Positions 25,579 through 34,348 of a stretch of 64,000 nt of DNA are shown piece by piece. The notes under the pieces are model-generated. The model did no database searches and was not told where the DNA came from. It saw only the letters and a program-made list of their open reading frames with translations. This DNA is from Pseudanabaena galeata CCNP1313 (GTDB lineage Bacteria > Cyanobacteriota > Cyanobacteriia > Pseudanabaenales > Pseudanabaenaceae): NCBI RefSeq assembly GCF_029910235.1, contig NZ_CP112874.1:2914001-2978000 (forward strand). The letters are read 5' to 3'. Position 1 is the stretch's first letter, and every line of letters begins with the position of its first letter. The position numbers were made by a program, and so were the translations under genes.

Positions 25579-26478
25579 ATGAAACTTCGCACGATTTTAA
25601 TTTTAGCGGTTGCCGCGATCGCGATCGCCCTGATCAGCCTCTGGATGGGACAAGCTGCCTATACATGGTTCCCGCCCCAAGCTTCAGCAGAATCAATATT
25701 AGTTGATAACCTGTTTAGCTTTTTAGTGACCTTAGGAACTTTCATCTTTCTTGGTGTGTTCGGCACATTGACCTATTCGATCTTGTTTCAACGCGCCGAA
25801 AAATATGACTATAGCGATGGTCCCCACATTGAGGGCAATGTCAAATTAGAAATCATCTGGACGGCGATTCCCCTTGCCTTAGTGATTTGGATTGCTGGCT
25901 ATAGCTATCAAATCTATGACCAGATGTCAATTTTAGGGCCAATGGAACATGTGCATATGACGGCGGCGGCTGATGCAGCACCAATGGAGGGAGATAAAAC
26001 TGCAACTAGGGAAAACGCGGAACATATTGATGTATTTGCGCGGCAATGGTCATGGGAATTTGTTTATGGCAAAGGCACTAGTATTGATGTTAGTAGTACA
26101 GAACTACATTTACCAAACAATCGCAGGATCGGATTAACACTGCATTCCGAAGATGTCCTACATGGTTTTTATGTTCCTGCCTTTCGCGTGAAGCAAGATG
26201 TGATTCCTGGTCGTGATATTAATTTTGAATTTACACCGATTCGTGAAGGCAAATATCGTTTGCGCGATTCTGAATATAGCGGCACTTACTTTGCATCTAT
26301 GCAAGCCGATGTAGTGGTGGAATCCCCTGAAGCCTTTCAGAAATGGTTGGCGGATGCTGCGAAACAACCTGCGATCGCGGCTTACAATCCTGCCTCTGCT
26401 GAATACAGCAAACGTAGCCGTAACCAATGGCAAACCGTTGTCCCTGCGGCTCCGCCTGTGGTGAATTATTCCAATTGA
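25579..26478 (+). CDS. ctaC: cytochrome oxidase subunit II without CuA ligands (ARTO type)
   Basis: 299 residues. A hydrophobic N-terminus (3-25) and two membrane helices (about 43-65 and 90-110) precede the periplasmic cupredoxin-like domain. The usual CuA pattern CSExCGxxHxxM is here R229-DSEYSGTYFASM: both Cys positions are D230 and S234 and the His position is F238, while M241 and H195 (VLHGFYVPAF) remain. CuA therefore cannot form. Loss of CuA is the mark of the cyanobacterial alternative terminal oxidase (CtaCII), which is thought to take electrons from quinol rather than cytochrome c or plastocyanin. The downstream ctaD and ctaE are separated from it by four accessory genes. Confidence 0.88.
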   Translation: MKLRTILILAVAAIAIALISLWMGQAAYTWFPPQASAESILVDNLFSFLVTLGTFIFLGVFGTLTYSILFQRAEKYDYSDGPHIEGNVKLEIIWTAIPLALVIWIAGYSYQIYDQMSILGPMEHVHMTAAADAAPMEGDKTATRENAEHIDVFARQWSWEFVYGKGTSIDVSSTELHLPNNRRIGLTLHSEDVLHGFYVPAFRVKQDVIPGRDINFEFTPIREGKYRLRDSEYSGTYFASMQADVVVESPEAFQKWLADAAKQPAIAAYNPASAEYSKRSRNQWQTVVPAAPPVVNYSN

Positions 26479-26519
26479 CTATATCTAAACGTTCAAAGAA
26501 TCATCCCAAATACCAACGT

Positions 26520-26885
26520 ATGCAGTCGGAGCAGCTACAATCTTCCCAAACCGTCATAATCTATAAAGCTCCTCAAAAAGGTAAAGGTCAAAAATTGCTA
26601 AATGAGGGATTTCAGCCTGTTGATTTCCCCTACAACCCTCCTTATGTGGATGGAAGCAGCTACTTTGCTGGTCCAAATGACAGAAGTATTGCTGAGGAAT
26701 TTAACCAAAGCTACCAAGAGGGCATCCTTGAAGTTTTTATCGATCAGTCAAGCTACGATAAATATTTCAAACCGCTTGAATATCGCTATGATGAAAAGGA
26801 TAACTGCGAACGAATTGAGGTAGTTATTCCTCAGAGCCTATTTCCCGTTCTAAATCAATTTCCACGAGTCCTTAAATCACAGTAA
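26520..26885 (+). CDS. unrecognised 121-aa protein, possibly toxin-like
   Basis: I do not recognise this protein with certainty. It contains AGPNDRSIAEEFNQSYQEGI and RIEVVIPQSLFPVLNQFP, a DGSSYFA...(V/I)EVVIPxxLF arrangement that faintly recalls small ADP-ribosyl-transferase-like toxin domains at the ends of polymorphic toxins. No secretion signal is visible. An upstream TTG at 26475 overlaps the ctaC stop (TTGA) and would add 15 residues by coupling. It is followed 6 bp later by an S1-like protein, which fits a toxin/immunity pair, but this is inference. Confidence 0.55.
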   Translation: MQSEQLQSSQTVIIYKAPQKGKGQKLLNEGFQPVDFPYNPPYVDGSSYFAGPNDRSIAEEFNQSYQEGILEVFIDQSSYDKYFKPLEYRYDEKDNCERIEVVIPQSLFPVLNQFPRVLKSQ

Positions 26886-26890
26886 ACATC

Positions 26891-27208
26891 ATGGATAGTA
26901 AAAGTTGGGATCAAATTAAATCAAAGTACAAATTAGGTCAGTTTGTGCAAGGTAAAGTTGAGTTTCATGCGCCTTTTGGTGTTTTTGTAAATATTGATGA
27001 ATCCTTAGTTAAGGGTCTAATTAAAATCCCTGATTTTTTAGATGAAGGCAAGATGAGTCAGGAAATGTATCCTGATATTGGCACAACAATAGGAGCGATC
27101 GTGGTTGGATATAACGAGAGCAATTGCCGTGAGATATATCTAAATGCTAAGCCCAGTGTGCTTCATAAAGCTCTTGTGCCGCTAAAGATTTTTGCTTTAG
27201 CTTGCTAG
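26891..27208 (+). CDS. small S1-domain-like protein
   Basis: 105 residues. KLGQFVQGKVEFHAPFGVFV followed by NIDESLVKGLIKIPDFLD is the beginning of an S1 (OB-fold) RNA-binding domain, and GTTIGAIVVGYNESN continues it. Only one S1 domain is present and there is no other module. It lies 6 bp after the unrecognised 121-aa gene and may act with it, possibly as its immunity protein, or bind RNA independently. Confidence 0.7.
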   Translation: MDSKSWDQIKSKYKLGQFVQGKVEFHAPFGVFVNIDESLVKGLIKIPDFLDEGKMSQEMYPDIGTTIGAIVVGYNESNCREIYLNAKPSVLHKALVPLKIFALAC

Positions 27209-27255
27209 TACTATCCCCAAACTTTTTATCCAACTTCAGAGGAGGAGAGTCTCAA

Positions 27256-27456
27256 ATGCCACTGGTTGAACCTATGTCACAAGTCCAAGAGCTTCCAAAA
27301 ATCGACAAGCTTCGGTTAATGGAGTTTCTTGCAAAGTCACTTGTTAAAGACGAAGAACCAAACTTCTTTGTTGCAAATCAAGAGTATCCAGTTTGGTCGC
27401 CCTATAACTGCTCTGAGGCTGCCAATGTTTTGATGAATCTTCTGGAGACCAAGTAG
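27256..27456 (+). CDS. small conserved protein with WSPYN motif (66 aa)
   Basis: A strong ribosome binding site (GGAGGAG) lies about 10 bases before the ATG. The protein ends EYPVWSPYNCSEAANVLMNL, a pattern seen in a widespread family of small cyanobacterial proteins whose role is unknown; the N-terminal LRLMEFLAKSLVKDEE helix recalls antitoxin-type helices. No matching toxin follows directly. Assignment as an addiction antitoxin is speculation. Confidence 0.65.
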   Translation: MPLVEPMSQVQELPKIDKLRLMEFLAKSLVKDEEPNFFVANQEYPVWSPYNCSEAANVLMNLLETK

Positions 27457-27531
27457 CTTAGGCTAACATTTATACCTTAGTCCCAATACCTTTGTTTCAT
27501 GAGTTGCTAAAAAAACAACTGGATTTTCCAA

Positions 27532-28200
27532 ATGAAAATTGATAATCTTCGCTTTCAGCCATGGCAAGGAAATCGCTATGGGAATGAGAGTATATTTCAA
27601 ATCCCAATTCTGATTGTTGGAGAATCAAATCATGGTGTATCGGAAGGTGCTGAAAAAGATGCTTTTTTTACACATCTTCTAATCAATAGCATTATTGATG
27701 CACGTTGGAGGCATAATTTTTTCAGCAATATCCAACGCTCATTTGTTGAAAATGCTAATACTCAAGAATTACGATCTGAATTTTGGCATTCTGTAGCACA
27801 CCATGAATATATTCAGGATTGGCTTCCTAGACCTGAAGTTGCCCCCGATGAAGAAATGTGGAAAAAAGCTAAGCCGATTTTTAGAGAAGTAGTTGCTGAG
27901 TTAAAGCCTAAGTGCATATTGTTTGTTTGCAAACGAGTATTTGATCGAGTGTCACTCGATTTTCCAGCTTCTAATCCTCTATTTATTGATGCAGATAACT
28001 CATTGACTCTAGAAATTTATCAGAATCCTCATCCGACAGTCAAAATTGATAATGTCTTAGCTTCATGGATTTACCATCCAACTTCCCGCCGTGGAGGTTT
28101 CCGAAGACCTAGAGGCGTTGTCAGTTCCTTGATTAAGTCGGCTGGGGGGACTGATGGGTTTAGCGTGATCGCTGACTTAAACACAGTTACAACTCCTTAG
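27532..28200 (+). CDS. protein with uracil-DNA-glycosylase-like fold pattern (222 aa)
   Basis: No family recognised with certainty. PILIVGESNHGVSEGAEKDA near residue 23 resembles the motif region of the uracil-DNA glycosylase superfamily (GxxPG loop replaced by GESNHG). CILFVCKRVF and NVLASWIYHPTSRRGG near 195 mimic the (V/C)xxLG.. beta strand and HPS/HPT motifs. Identification is by pattern only and the catalytic residues are not certain. It is the last of four accessory genes between ctaC and ctaD. Confidence 0.6.
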   Translation: MKIDNLRFQPWQGNRYGNESIFQIPILIVGESNHGVSEGAEKDAFFTHLLINSIIDARWRHNFFSNIQRSFVENANTQELRSEFWHSVAHHEYIQDWLPRPEVAPDEEMWKKAKPIFREVVAELKPKCILFVCKRVFDRVSLDFPASNPLFIDADNSLTLEIYQNPHPTVKIDNVLASWIYHPTSRRGGFRRPRGVVSSLIKSAGGTDGFSVIADLNTVTTP

Positions 28201-28259
28201 TTAGACTGGAATAAGTATTTTCACAACTAGGCTATAACTTTTAACTCAATTCATAAATC

Positions 28260-29939
28260 ATGGCAAACATTTCTATTGATGCGATCGCCGATCTTCCACC
28301 TCAGTCTGAGCAACCCGAAGACTGGCGGCGATTTTTTGGATTTAGTACCGATCATAAAGTGATTGGGATTCAATATATTGTTACTTCCTTTTTCTTCTTT
28401 CTCATCGGTGGTGTTTTAGCAATGGTGATAAGGGGTGAACTGATTACGCCTGAATCGGATCTCGTCGATCGCGCTGTGTATAACTCCATGTTCACGATGC
28501 ATGGCACGATCATGCTGTTTCTCTGGACATTTCCCGTACTTTTAGGAATATCTAATTACCTAGTGCCATTGATGATTGGCGCTCGTGATATGGCTTTCCC
28601 TAAGTTAAATGCCGTTGCCTTTTGGATGGTTCCTGTATTTGGAGTAATCCTGATGGCAAGCTTCTTTGTGCCTGGGGGATCTTCACAATCGGGCTGGTGG
28701 GCTTATCCGCCTGTGAGTTTGCAAAATCCTACGGGGAATATTGTTAACGGTCAGTTCCTTTGGTTAGTTGCAGTCGCCATTTCGGGCGTTTCCTCAATTA
28801 TGGGTGCGATTAACTTCGTAACCACGATTTTCCGAATGCGAACTACGGGCATGACTTGGTTCAAAATGCCTGTATTTGTCTGGACAGTGCTTGCCGCCCA
28901 GATTATTCAGTTATTTGGATTGCCAGCCCTCACCGCAGGAGCCGTGATGCTCTTGTCTGACTTGACCTTTGGAACGAGCTTTTTCGATCCCGCTAAAGGT
29001 GGCGATCCCATTCTCTTTCAACATTTTTTCTGGTTCTATTCCCATCCTGCCGTCTATGTGATTGCTTTGCCAGTGTTTGGGATCTTCTCAGAAATTTTCC
29101 CTGTTTATGCGCGTAAGCCTCTCTTTGGTTACAAAGTCGTGGCGGTATCTTCGCTAATCATTACGGGATTAAGTGGCATTGTGTGGGTGCATCATATGTT
29201 TGCCAGTGGCACGCCTGGCTGGATGCGGATGCTATTTATGGCGACGACAATGTTGATTTCTGTACCAACGGGGATCAAGGTTTTCGCATGGGTAGCAACG
29301 ATCTGGGGTGGCAAAATCAAGCTAAATACAGCGATGCTATTTGGATTGGGAGCGATGGTGATGTTCGTATTCGCAGGAATCACGGGCATCATGCTTGCTT
29401 CTGTTCCCGTCGATATTCATGTGAATAATACTTACTTTGTGGTCGGACATTTCCATTATGTAATTTACGGCGCGGTGGTCATGGGAATCTATGCCGCCCT
29501 TTATCACTGGTTCCCCAAAATGACAGGCAGAATGTATTCCGAAGGTTTAGGGAAACTGCATTTTATCCTCACCTTTATCGGTACGAATGCCTGTTTCTTT
29601 CCGATGCATCCCCTCGGTTTGCAGGGAATGCCTCGTCGCGTTGCCTCCTACGATCCAGAGTTTGCCTTCTGGAATGTGATCGCTAGTTTAGGTGGCTTTC
29701 TCTTGGGAGTATCGACATTGCCATTCTTGCTCAATATGATTGGCTCTTGGGTACAGGGTGAAAAAGCTCCCAAAAATCCTTGGCGGGCGATCGGTTTGGA
29801 ATGGCTTATTTCTTCGCCTCCATCCCATGAAAACTTTGAGGAGTTACCGATTGTAATTTCGGAACCCTACGGCTATGGCAAAGATGAACCCTTAGTTTCT
29901 AATCCTGATAAGTTGGAGATAAATCATGCAACCAGTTGA
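28260..29939 (+). CDS. ctaD: cytochrome oxidase subunit I
   Basis: 559 residues with twelve membrane helices. Haem and copper ligands are in place: H81 (TMHGTIMLF) for the low-spin haem, H262 and Y266 (SHPAVYVI, the His-Tyr crosslink), H311-H312 (VHHMFASG) for CuB, and H397 and H399 (VGHFHYVIYG) for the haems. D-channel residues (GISNYLVPLMIGARDMAFP) are present, so the enzyme should pump protons and reduce oxygen. The stop overlaps ctaE by 14 bp. The operon context and the CuA-less subunit II identify it as the alternative oxidase, so its donor is probably quinol. Confidence 0.93.
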   Translation: MANISIDAIADLPPQSEQPEDWRRFFGFSTDHKVIGIQYIVTSFFFFLIGGVLAMVIRGELITPESDLVDRAVYNSMFTMHGTIMLFLWTFPVLLGISNYLVPLMIGARDMAFPKLNAVAFWMVPVFGVILMASFFVPGGSSQSGWWAYPPVSLQNPTGNIVNGQFLWLVAVAISGVSSIMGAINFVTTIFRMRTTGMTWFKMPVFVWTVLAAQIIQLFGLPALTAGAVMLLSDLTFGTSFFDPAKGGDPILFQHFFWFYSHPAVYVIALPVFGIFSEIFPVYARKPLFGYKVVAVSSLIITGLSGIVWVHHMFASGTPGWMRMLFMATTMLISVPTGIKVFAWVATIWGGKIKLNTAMLFGLGAMVMFVFAGITGIMLASVPVDIHVNNTYFVVGHFHYVIYGAVVMGIYAALYHWFPKMTGRMYSEGLGKLHFILTFIGTNACFFPMHPLGLQGMPRRVASYDPEFAFWNVIASLGGFLLGVSTLPFLLNMIGSWVQGEKAPKNPWRAIGLEWLISSPPSHENFEELPIVISEPYGYGKDEPLVSNPDKLEINHATS

Positions 29940-30540
29940 TACTTCTGTTAGTGACAATCCTATTTTGGAAATCACCCACGAATCCGCCCATAGTGAGCAT
30001 CCCGATAATCGGCTATTCGGCTTTGTGGTATTCCTACTTTCCGAAAGCGTTATCTTCCTGAGCTTTTTCGCTGCCTATATTGTCTATAAAACTACTTCCC
30101 TCAATTGGCTGCCTGATGGAGTCACAGGCTTAGAAATTCGGGAACCTGCGATTAACACCGTGATTCTGGTTTCCAGTAGTTTCACCATCTACATCGCTGA
30201 GAAATTTCTCCATAAAAAGCAGCTTTGGGGCTTTCGAGCCTTCTGGCTACTCACGATCGCTATGGGTAGTTACTTCCTTTACGGTCAAGCAGTGGAATGG
30301 AGTGGCTTAGCCTTTGGCTTCGGTGATGGCGTGTTTGGTGGTAGTTTCTATTTGCTGACTGGCTTTCATGGTCTGCACGTTTTAACGGGTGTGCTGTTGC
30401 AGTTAATCATGCTAGTGCGATCGTTCTTTCCTGATAATTACGCCAAAGGAGAATTCGGAGTCGAATCCACTTCACTGTTCTGGCATTTTGTCGATGTGAT
30501 CTGGATTGCGTTGTTTATTCTAATTTACGTCTGGCAATAA
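29926..30540 (+). CDS. ctaE: cytochrome oxidase subunit III
   Basis: 204 residues with five membrane helices, the short form usual in bacteria. Conserved pieces are LFGFVVFLLSESVIFLSFFA, REPAINTVILVSSSFTIYIA, GFHGLHVLTGVLLQLIMLVR (GxHxLHV) and STSLFWHFVDVIWIALFILI (WHFVDVIW). It supports oxygen supply and proton uptake of the complex. It overlaps the ctaD frame by 14 bp and was read here from its own ATG. Confidence 0.92.
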   Translation: MQPVDTSVSDNPILEITHESAHSEHPDNRLFGFVVFLLSESVIFLSFFAAYIVYKTTSLNWLPDGVTGLEIREPAINTVILVSSSFTIYIAEKFLHKKQLWGFRAFWLLTIAMGSYFLYGQAVEWSGLAFGFGDGVFGGSFYLLTGFHGLHVLTGVLLQLIMLVRSFFPDNYAKGEFGVESTSLFWHFVDVIWIALFILIYVWQ

Positions 30541-30547
30541 AAATATA

Positions 30548-30790
30548 ACTGTAGGGGCATAGCATTCCCACCCCAATCTATAAATTCTTAGATCCCCTTT
30601 ATTTGGGAATGCTTTGCCCAAAACCTCGCAACGTAGACCCAAGAGCCAAAACAGCGTAACGCAATAATTTTCAAAATTTTTCAACGCAGGGATAATTTAT
30701 TGGTGAAAGCGAAGAGGGCAGAGCATTTGCGGATTAAGGTTTTTGTGGAGAGTTTGAAAATTGTGGCGCAAATGCTCTGCCCCTACAGTT
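30548..30790. repeat. inverted repeat region between ctaE and the GMC oxidoreductase
   Basis: Two nested inverted-repeat pairs: GTAGGGGCATAGCATTCCCA with TGGGAATGCTTTGCCC, and GGGCAGAGCATTTGC with GCGCAAATGCTCTGCCCCTA. The GTAGGGGC/GCCCCTAC pieces also occur in family G (15617, 42300) and at 63301. No gene is seen here. Confidence 0.55.
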
Positions 30791-30855
30791 GTTTTGTGAT
30801 TGTTTTATGGTTGTTTTTCTATTTCTAAATTATTTATTCCAAAGAGGAGAACGCG

Positions 30856-32367
30856 ATGATTATTGATGACCATTATTATGATGTGATTATTGTGGGAACT
30901 GGAGCAGGGGGCGGAACCCTTGCCTATAAACTAGCTTCCACAGGAAAGAAAATTCTGATTCTCGATCGCGGTGATTTTATGCCTCTCGAAGAACAGAATC
31001 GAAGCAATATCGATATCTTTCAGCGCGATCGCTATCATGCGCCTGAACAATGGTATGACCACACAGGCGAGCCATTTTCACCACAGACTAACTATGCGAT
31101 CGGTGGGAATACCAAAATCTATGGGGCGGCTCTATTGCGGCGGCGCGAGAAGGACTTTGAAGCAGTCACTCATCAAGCGGGAATTTCGCCAGAATGGTGC
31201 GTAAAGTATGACGAATTTGAGCCTTATTACACCGAAGCAGAAAATCTATATAAGGTACATGGTGATGCACAAACTGATAGTACCGAACCAACTCACAGCG
31301 CTGAATACCCCTATGCTGCGGTTAGTCATGAGCCTGAGATGCAGAAGATCTATGAGGCGATCGCTAATCAAGGTTTGCATCCATCGACAATTCCCCTCGG
31401 CTTGACCCGTCAAGAGGATGACCCCACTAGCGATTCTGAAGAAAGCTGCCTTGTCCCTGCCTTGAAATCGGCAAATGTCACCTTGAAAACCCAAGCCAAA
31501 GTAATCGCTTTACATACCAATCCATCGGGGCGATCGGTGAAGGGAGTAGAAGCGGAAGTGGGCGGACAGTCCTATCTCTTTTTAGGCGATATCGTCGTGC
31601 TTGCCTGTGGTGCAATCAATTCGGCGGCATTGCTGTTGCGATCGGCAAATGATTCCCATCCCAAAGGACTTGCCAATAGCTCCGATCAAGTGGGACGGAA
31701 TTTGATGAAAAGCCTGCTGTCATCAGTCGTCCAACTCAGCACTAAGCCCAATAACGGCTCCTTCCAAAAGTCTATTTATGTCAATGATTTCTATTGGGGT
31801 GATGCGGATTTCCCCTATCCAATGGGACATATCCAGAACTCTGGTGGACTACTCACCGACATCATTTTTGCCGAATCTCCCCCTGTATTTTCCATTGTGG
31901 CGAGGCTTATGCCCAACTTCGGACTGAAGCAGTTAGCCACCCATTCCATCGGCTGGTGGGCGCAAACGGAAGATTTACCAGACTCGAATAATCGCGTGCG
32001 TTGGGAAAATAACAAAATCCATATCGATTACAATCCCAACAATATGGAAGCCCACGATCGCCTAATTTATCGCTGGACTGATGTTTTAAAAAATATCGAA
32101 AAGTCTCTAGATGGCTTTCGCACTGGTTTTATGCATCCCCGTTCTGAGTCACCGTTGCAAGTGGTCGCCAATCAATGCGGAACCTGTCGTTTTGGCGATG
32201 ATCCTTTAACTTCCGTTTTAGATCGCGATTGCCGCGCCCACGATCTTGATAATCTCTACGTTGTCGATGGCAGTTTCTTTCCTTCTAATGCGGCAGTGAG
32301 TCCTGCTTTGACGATTATTGCTAATGCTCTAAGAGTAGGCGATCGGTTAGCTGAGAGGTTGAAATAG
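30856..32367 (+). CDS. GMC-family FAD-dependent oxidoreductase
   Basis: 503 residues, preceded by AGAGGAG. FAD-binding dinucleotide motif DVIIVGTGAGGGTLAYKLAS at the N-terminus (GxGxxG), then GGNTKIYGAALLRRR (GMC signature 1), LACGAINSAALLLRS (signature 2) and the C-terminal DLDNLYVVDGSFFPSNAAVS with PALTIIANALRVGDRLAERL. The Q-C-G-T-C-R run and nearby histidine-free region place the usual active-site His/Asn in VSPALT. The family oxidises alcohols or sugars. It sits just after the oxidase operon with a 315-bp gap, so it is probably separately transcribed. Confidence 0.88.
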   Translation: MIIDDHYYDVIIVGTGAGGGTLAYKLASTGKKILILDRGDFMPLEEQNRSNIDIFQRDRYHAPEQWYDHTGEPFSPQTNYAIGGNTKIYGAALLRRREKDFEAVTHQAGISPEWCVKYDEFEPYYTEAENLYKVHGDAQTDSTEPTHSAEYPYAAVSHEPEMQKIYEAIANQGLHPSTIPLGLTRQEDDPTSDSEESCLVPALKSANVTLKTQAKVIALHTNPSGRSVKGVEAEVGGQSYLFLGDIVVLACGAINSAALLLRSANDSHPKGLANSSDQVGRNLMKSLLSSVVQLSTKPNNGSFQKSIYVNDFYWGDADFPYPMGHIQNSGGLLTDIIFAESPPVFSIVARLMPNFGLKQLATHSIGWWAQTEDLPDSNNRVRWENNKIHIDYNPNNMEAHDRLIYRWTDVLKNIEKSLDGFRTGFMHPRSESPLQVVANQCGTCRFGDDPLTSVLDRDCRAHDLDNLYVVDGSFFPSNAAVSPALTIIANALRVGDRLAERLK

Positions 32368-32511
32368 TTAGTTTTTTTGCTTTTGTTAAATAGGGTGTTT
32401 AGCCAGAAAAGTATAGACAGACTAGCTAAGCATCCTGATGATTTAGAATCAAGCTTTAAGCTGCTCTATTTACGTTATCTTTACAGTGAAATGCCTTGTT
32501 AAACCTAGATT

Positions 32512-33510
32512 ATGCAAACATTATCTTCAACCAAAGTGCCAACAGTTAATCAATACATCACTGCTTTTCGGGCAATAAATAACCTGACAGATACTCATCT
32601 CAAAATACTCCAAACCCATTACCATGCATACGAGAAAACAATAACAGCAAAACAACTTGCTCAAGCTATGGGGTACAAGCATTATGGAGCAGCAAACATG
32701 ATTTATGGGCGTTTAGCTGGTTTAGTTGGTGAACTATTGGATTACAATTCGGGACCTGATAAATTAGGAACATTGGTTACATTTGAAAAGCGAAATAAAG
32801 AGTGGCATTGGATATTAAGACCTGAAGTTTCTGAGGCTCTAGAAATATTAGGATGGATCGCAAACAGCACCAAAGAGTTATCTAATCAATCTATTTATTC
32901 AACTATTTTCAATGAATTAGTTTATGTGAAAGATGATCGTAGTCCTCCCGATAACAGAAGAATGGCACAGTTTAAAATCGGGTGGGAAAATGCAACTTCA
33001 CAGCGCCGAGAATATACTGATGAGAAGTTAGCTAAAGTTCTCACATGGAACAATTTGGGCTATCGCTTTGGCTTGAAGTTAGGGAATGTATCAGAATCAG
33101 AAATTAATGAGGCTTATGAATTTCTCTCTCAAGAATATTGGTCTTCATTAAATGTAATGATTTTTCCTGAAGAAGTGAATGCAGAGGAAACATTTCGAGA
33201 AGGTGCAGTGCGTCAAGTTTCAGTTAATGCTTATGAACGAGATCTGAAAGCTCGTCAAAAATGTATTAACTACTATGGTTCAGATTGCTCGGCTTGTGGT
33301 TTTAATTTTGGTAAATCGTTTGGACAATTAGGTGAAGGCTTTATTCATGTTCATCATTTACGTCCTATTTCAGAGATTGCAGAAGAATACAATGTCGATC
33401 CCATTAAAGACTTACGTCCTGTTTGCCCAAATTGTCATGCAATGATTCATCGCCGTTCTCCACCTTTTAGTATTGAAGAAATCAAAGTGTTGTTAGAAGC
33501 TACCAAATAA
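32512..33510 (+). CDS. HNH endonuclease-like protein
   Basis: 332 residues. The C-terminal HNH domain (about 262-322) has DCSACGFNFGKSFGQLGEGF, IHVHHLRPISEIAEEYNVDP and LRPVCPNCHAMIHRR: two CxxC knuckles for zinc and the HH...N...H nuclease core, as in McrA-like enzymes. The N-terminal half (FRAINNLTDTHLKILQTHYH, LAQAMGYKHYGAANMIYGRL) suggests a helix-turn-helix. Such proteins cut DNA in restriction or phage defence. It borders the toxin-antitoxin island, which fits a defence or mobile region. Its stop lies 21 bp before the first HIP1 array. Confidence 0.82.
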   Translation: MQTLSSTKVPTVNQYITAFRAINNLTDTHLKILQTHYHAYEKTITAKQLAQAMGYKHYGAANMIYGRLAGLVGELLDYNSGPDKLGTLVTFEKRNKEWHWILRPEVSEALEILGWIANSTKELSNQSIYSTIFNELVYVKDDRSPPDNRRMAQFKIGWENATSQRREYTDEKLAKVLTWNNLGYRFGLKLGNVSESEINEAYEFLSQEYWSSLNVMIFPEEVNAEETFREGAVRQVSVNAYERDLKARQKCINYYGSDCSACGFNFGKSFGQLGEGFIHVHHLRPISEIAEEYNVDPIKDLRPVCPNCHAMIHRRSPPFSIEEIKVLLEATK

Positions 33511-33530
33511 CAGCATTTTACTGGCAATCT

Positions 33531-33685
33531 GGGCGATCGCGTTTTTGTGGGGGGATGATTGGGCGATCGGGCTTTTTTGTGGGAATTGGGCGATCGTGTT
33601 TTTGGTGGGTGGTTGGGCGATCGCGTTTTTGTGGGTGGTTAGGCGATCGTTTTTTTAAGGTGAGTGGTGGGGCTTATCGCGTTTA
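33531..33685 (+). repeat. directional HIP1-type array 1
   Basis: About five units of TTGGGCGATCGCGTTTTTGT plus a variable spacer (GGGTGGTT, GGGAA, GGGGGGATGA), all in the same orientation, between the HNH gene and TA locus 1. The unit is about 27 bp. Confidence 0.85.
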
Positions 33686-33696
33686 TAAAATACAAC

Positions 33697-34026
33697 TCAA
33701 CCCCTCACCCTTTCTGTCGCCTTCGCATAAGCAGGATCATGAATATCGAAACTAATCACCCTTACTCTTTTCGGCGCAGGCTTTTCAAAAATCCGATAGA
33801 CCAGCCTATATTCTGCATCATCAAAGGGAATTTTCAAAGCATAATAACCACGCAAATCACCCTTTAACTTATGGCAACTCAAAATCCCACCTGTATCAGG
33901 GCATGACTGCAAAATCGGCTTGAACAAACCCTCAAAATCAGTCCTCAAAACCATCGGCAAAATTGGCAAATCTTCTGCTATCACAAGCGGATGCATCTGC
34001 AAAAAATACTTAGCGCGTATAGCCAC
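33697..34026 (-). CDS. TA locus 1 toxin, RelE/HigB-like (109 aa)
   Basis: LKGDLRGYYALKIPFDDAEY and RLVYRIFEKPAPKRVRVISFD follow the RelE/ParE/HigB beta-strand plan (YRLVYRI), and the length fits. The start overlaps the 3' end of the gene upstream by 17 bp (34010-34026), so the antitoxin is translated first. An ATGGCTATACG start region with no clear Shine-Dalgarno fits coupling. RelE-type toxins cut mRNA on the ribosome; the activity here is inferred. Confidence 0.75.
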   Translation of the reverse strand: MAIRAKYFLQMHPLVIAEDLPILPMVLRTDFEGLFKPILQSCPDTGGILSCHKLKGDLRGYYALKIPFDDAEYRLVYRIFEKPAPKRVRVISFDIHDPAYAKATERVRG

Positions 34027-34291
34027 GCAACTTAATCTCCCTATTCACCTGTTCCAAATCAAACTCCTCATCTAGAGTTCCCATCGTCACCCACTCCTCA
34101 TCCTTAATAGGTGTAGCAATGCGATCAATTGCCTTAGACTCAGCAGAACGTAAAGCCAATCGATTTTCCCGTTGCAACTTCTCCGCGATCGCCTCCCGCA
34201 ACCAACTCATCCGCCCCTGTGAGGGTAAACTACTAAAAACATCAGACGTTAAAGAAACTGTGACGCGCTTAGTTATGCCTTTTGTCTTCAC
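34010..34291 (-). CDS. TA locus 1 antitoxin-like protein (93 aa)
   Basis: The N-terminus ITKRVTVSLTSDVFSSLPSQ reads like a ribbon-helix-helix DNA-binding strand and helix (KRVTVSLTSDVF). LREAIAEKLQREN continues as helix. The C-terminal part (EEWVTMGTLDEEFDLEQVNR) is acidic and could bind the toxin. It overlaps the toxin gene by 17 bp and lies upstream of it, the usual order. Confidence 0.7.
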   Translation of the reverse strand: MKTKGITKRVTVSLTSDVFSSLPSQGRMSWLREAIAEKLQRENRLALRSAESKAIDRIATPIKDEEWVTMGTLDEEFDLEQVNREIKLRGYTR

Positions 34292-34348
34292 CTAAGTACC
34301 TCTTCAAATCGATCCTTGTAAGTATTCTATCCTAGCTTAATAACTATA

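Noticed and set aside
25579-26478. Missing CuA ligands as a sequencing error
   Set aside because: The substitutions are several, in frame, and the flanking sequence and reading frame are intact. A known CuA-less oxidase type explains it better.
33555-33867. Plus-strand open frames in array 1 and the toxin antisense
   Set aside because: Glycine/tryptophan/phenylalanine-rich translation of the array, and overlap with the RelE-like toxin on the other strand.
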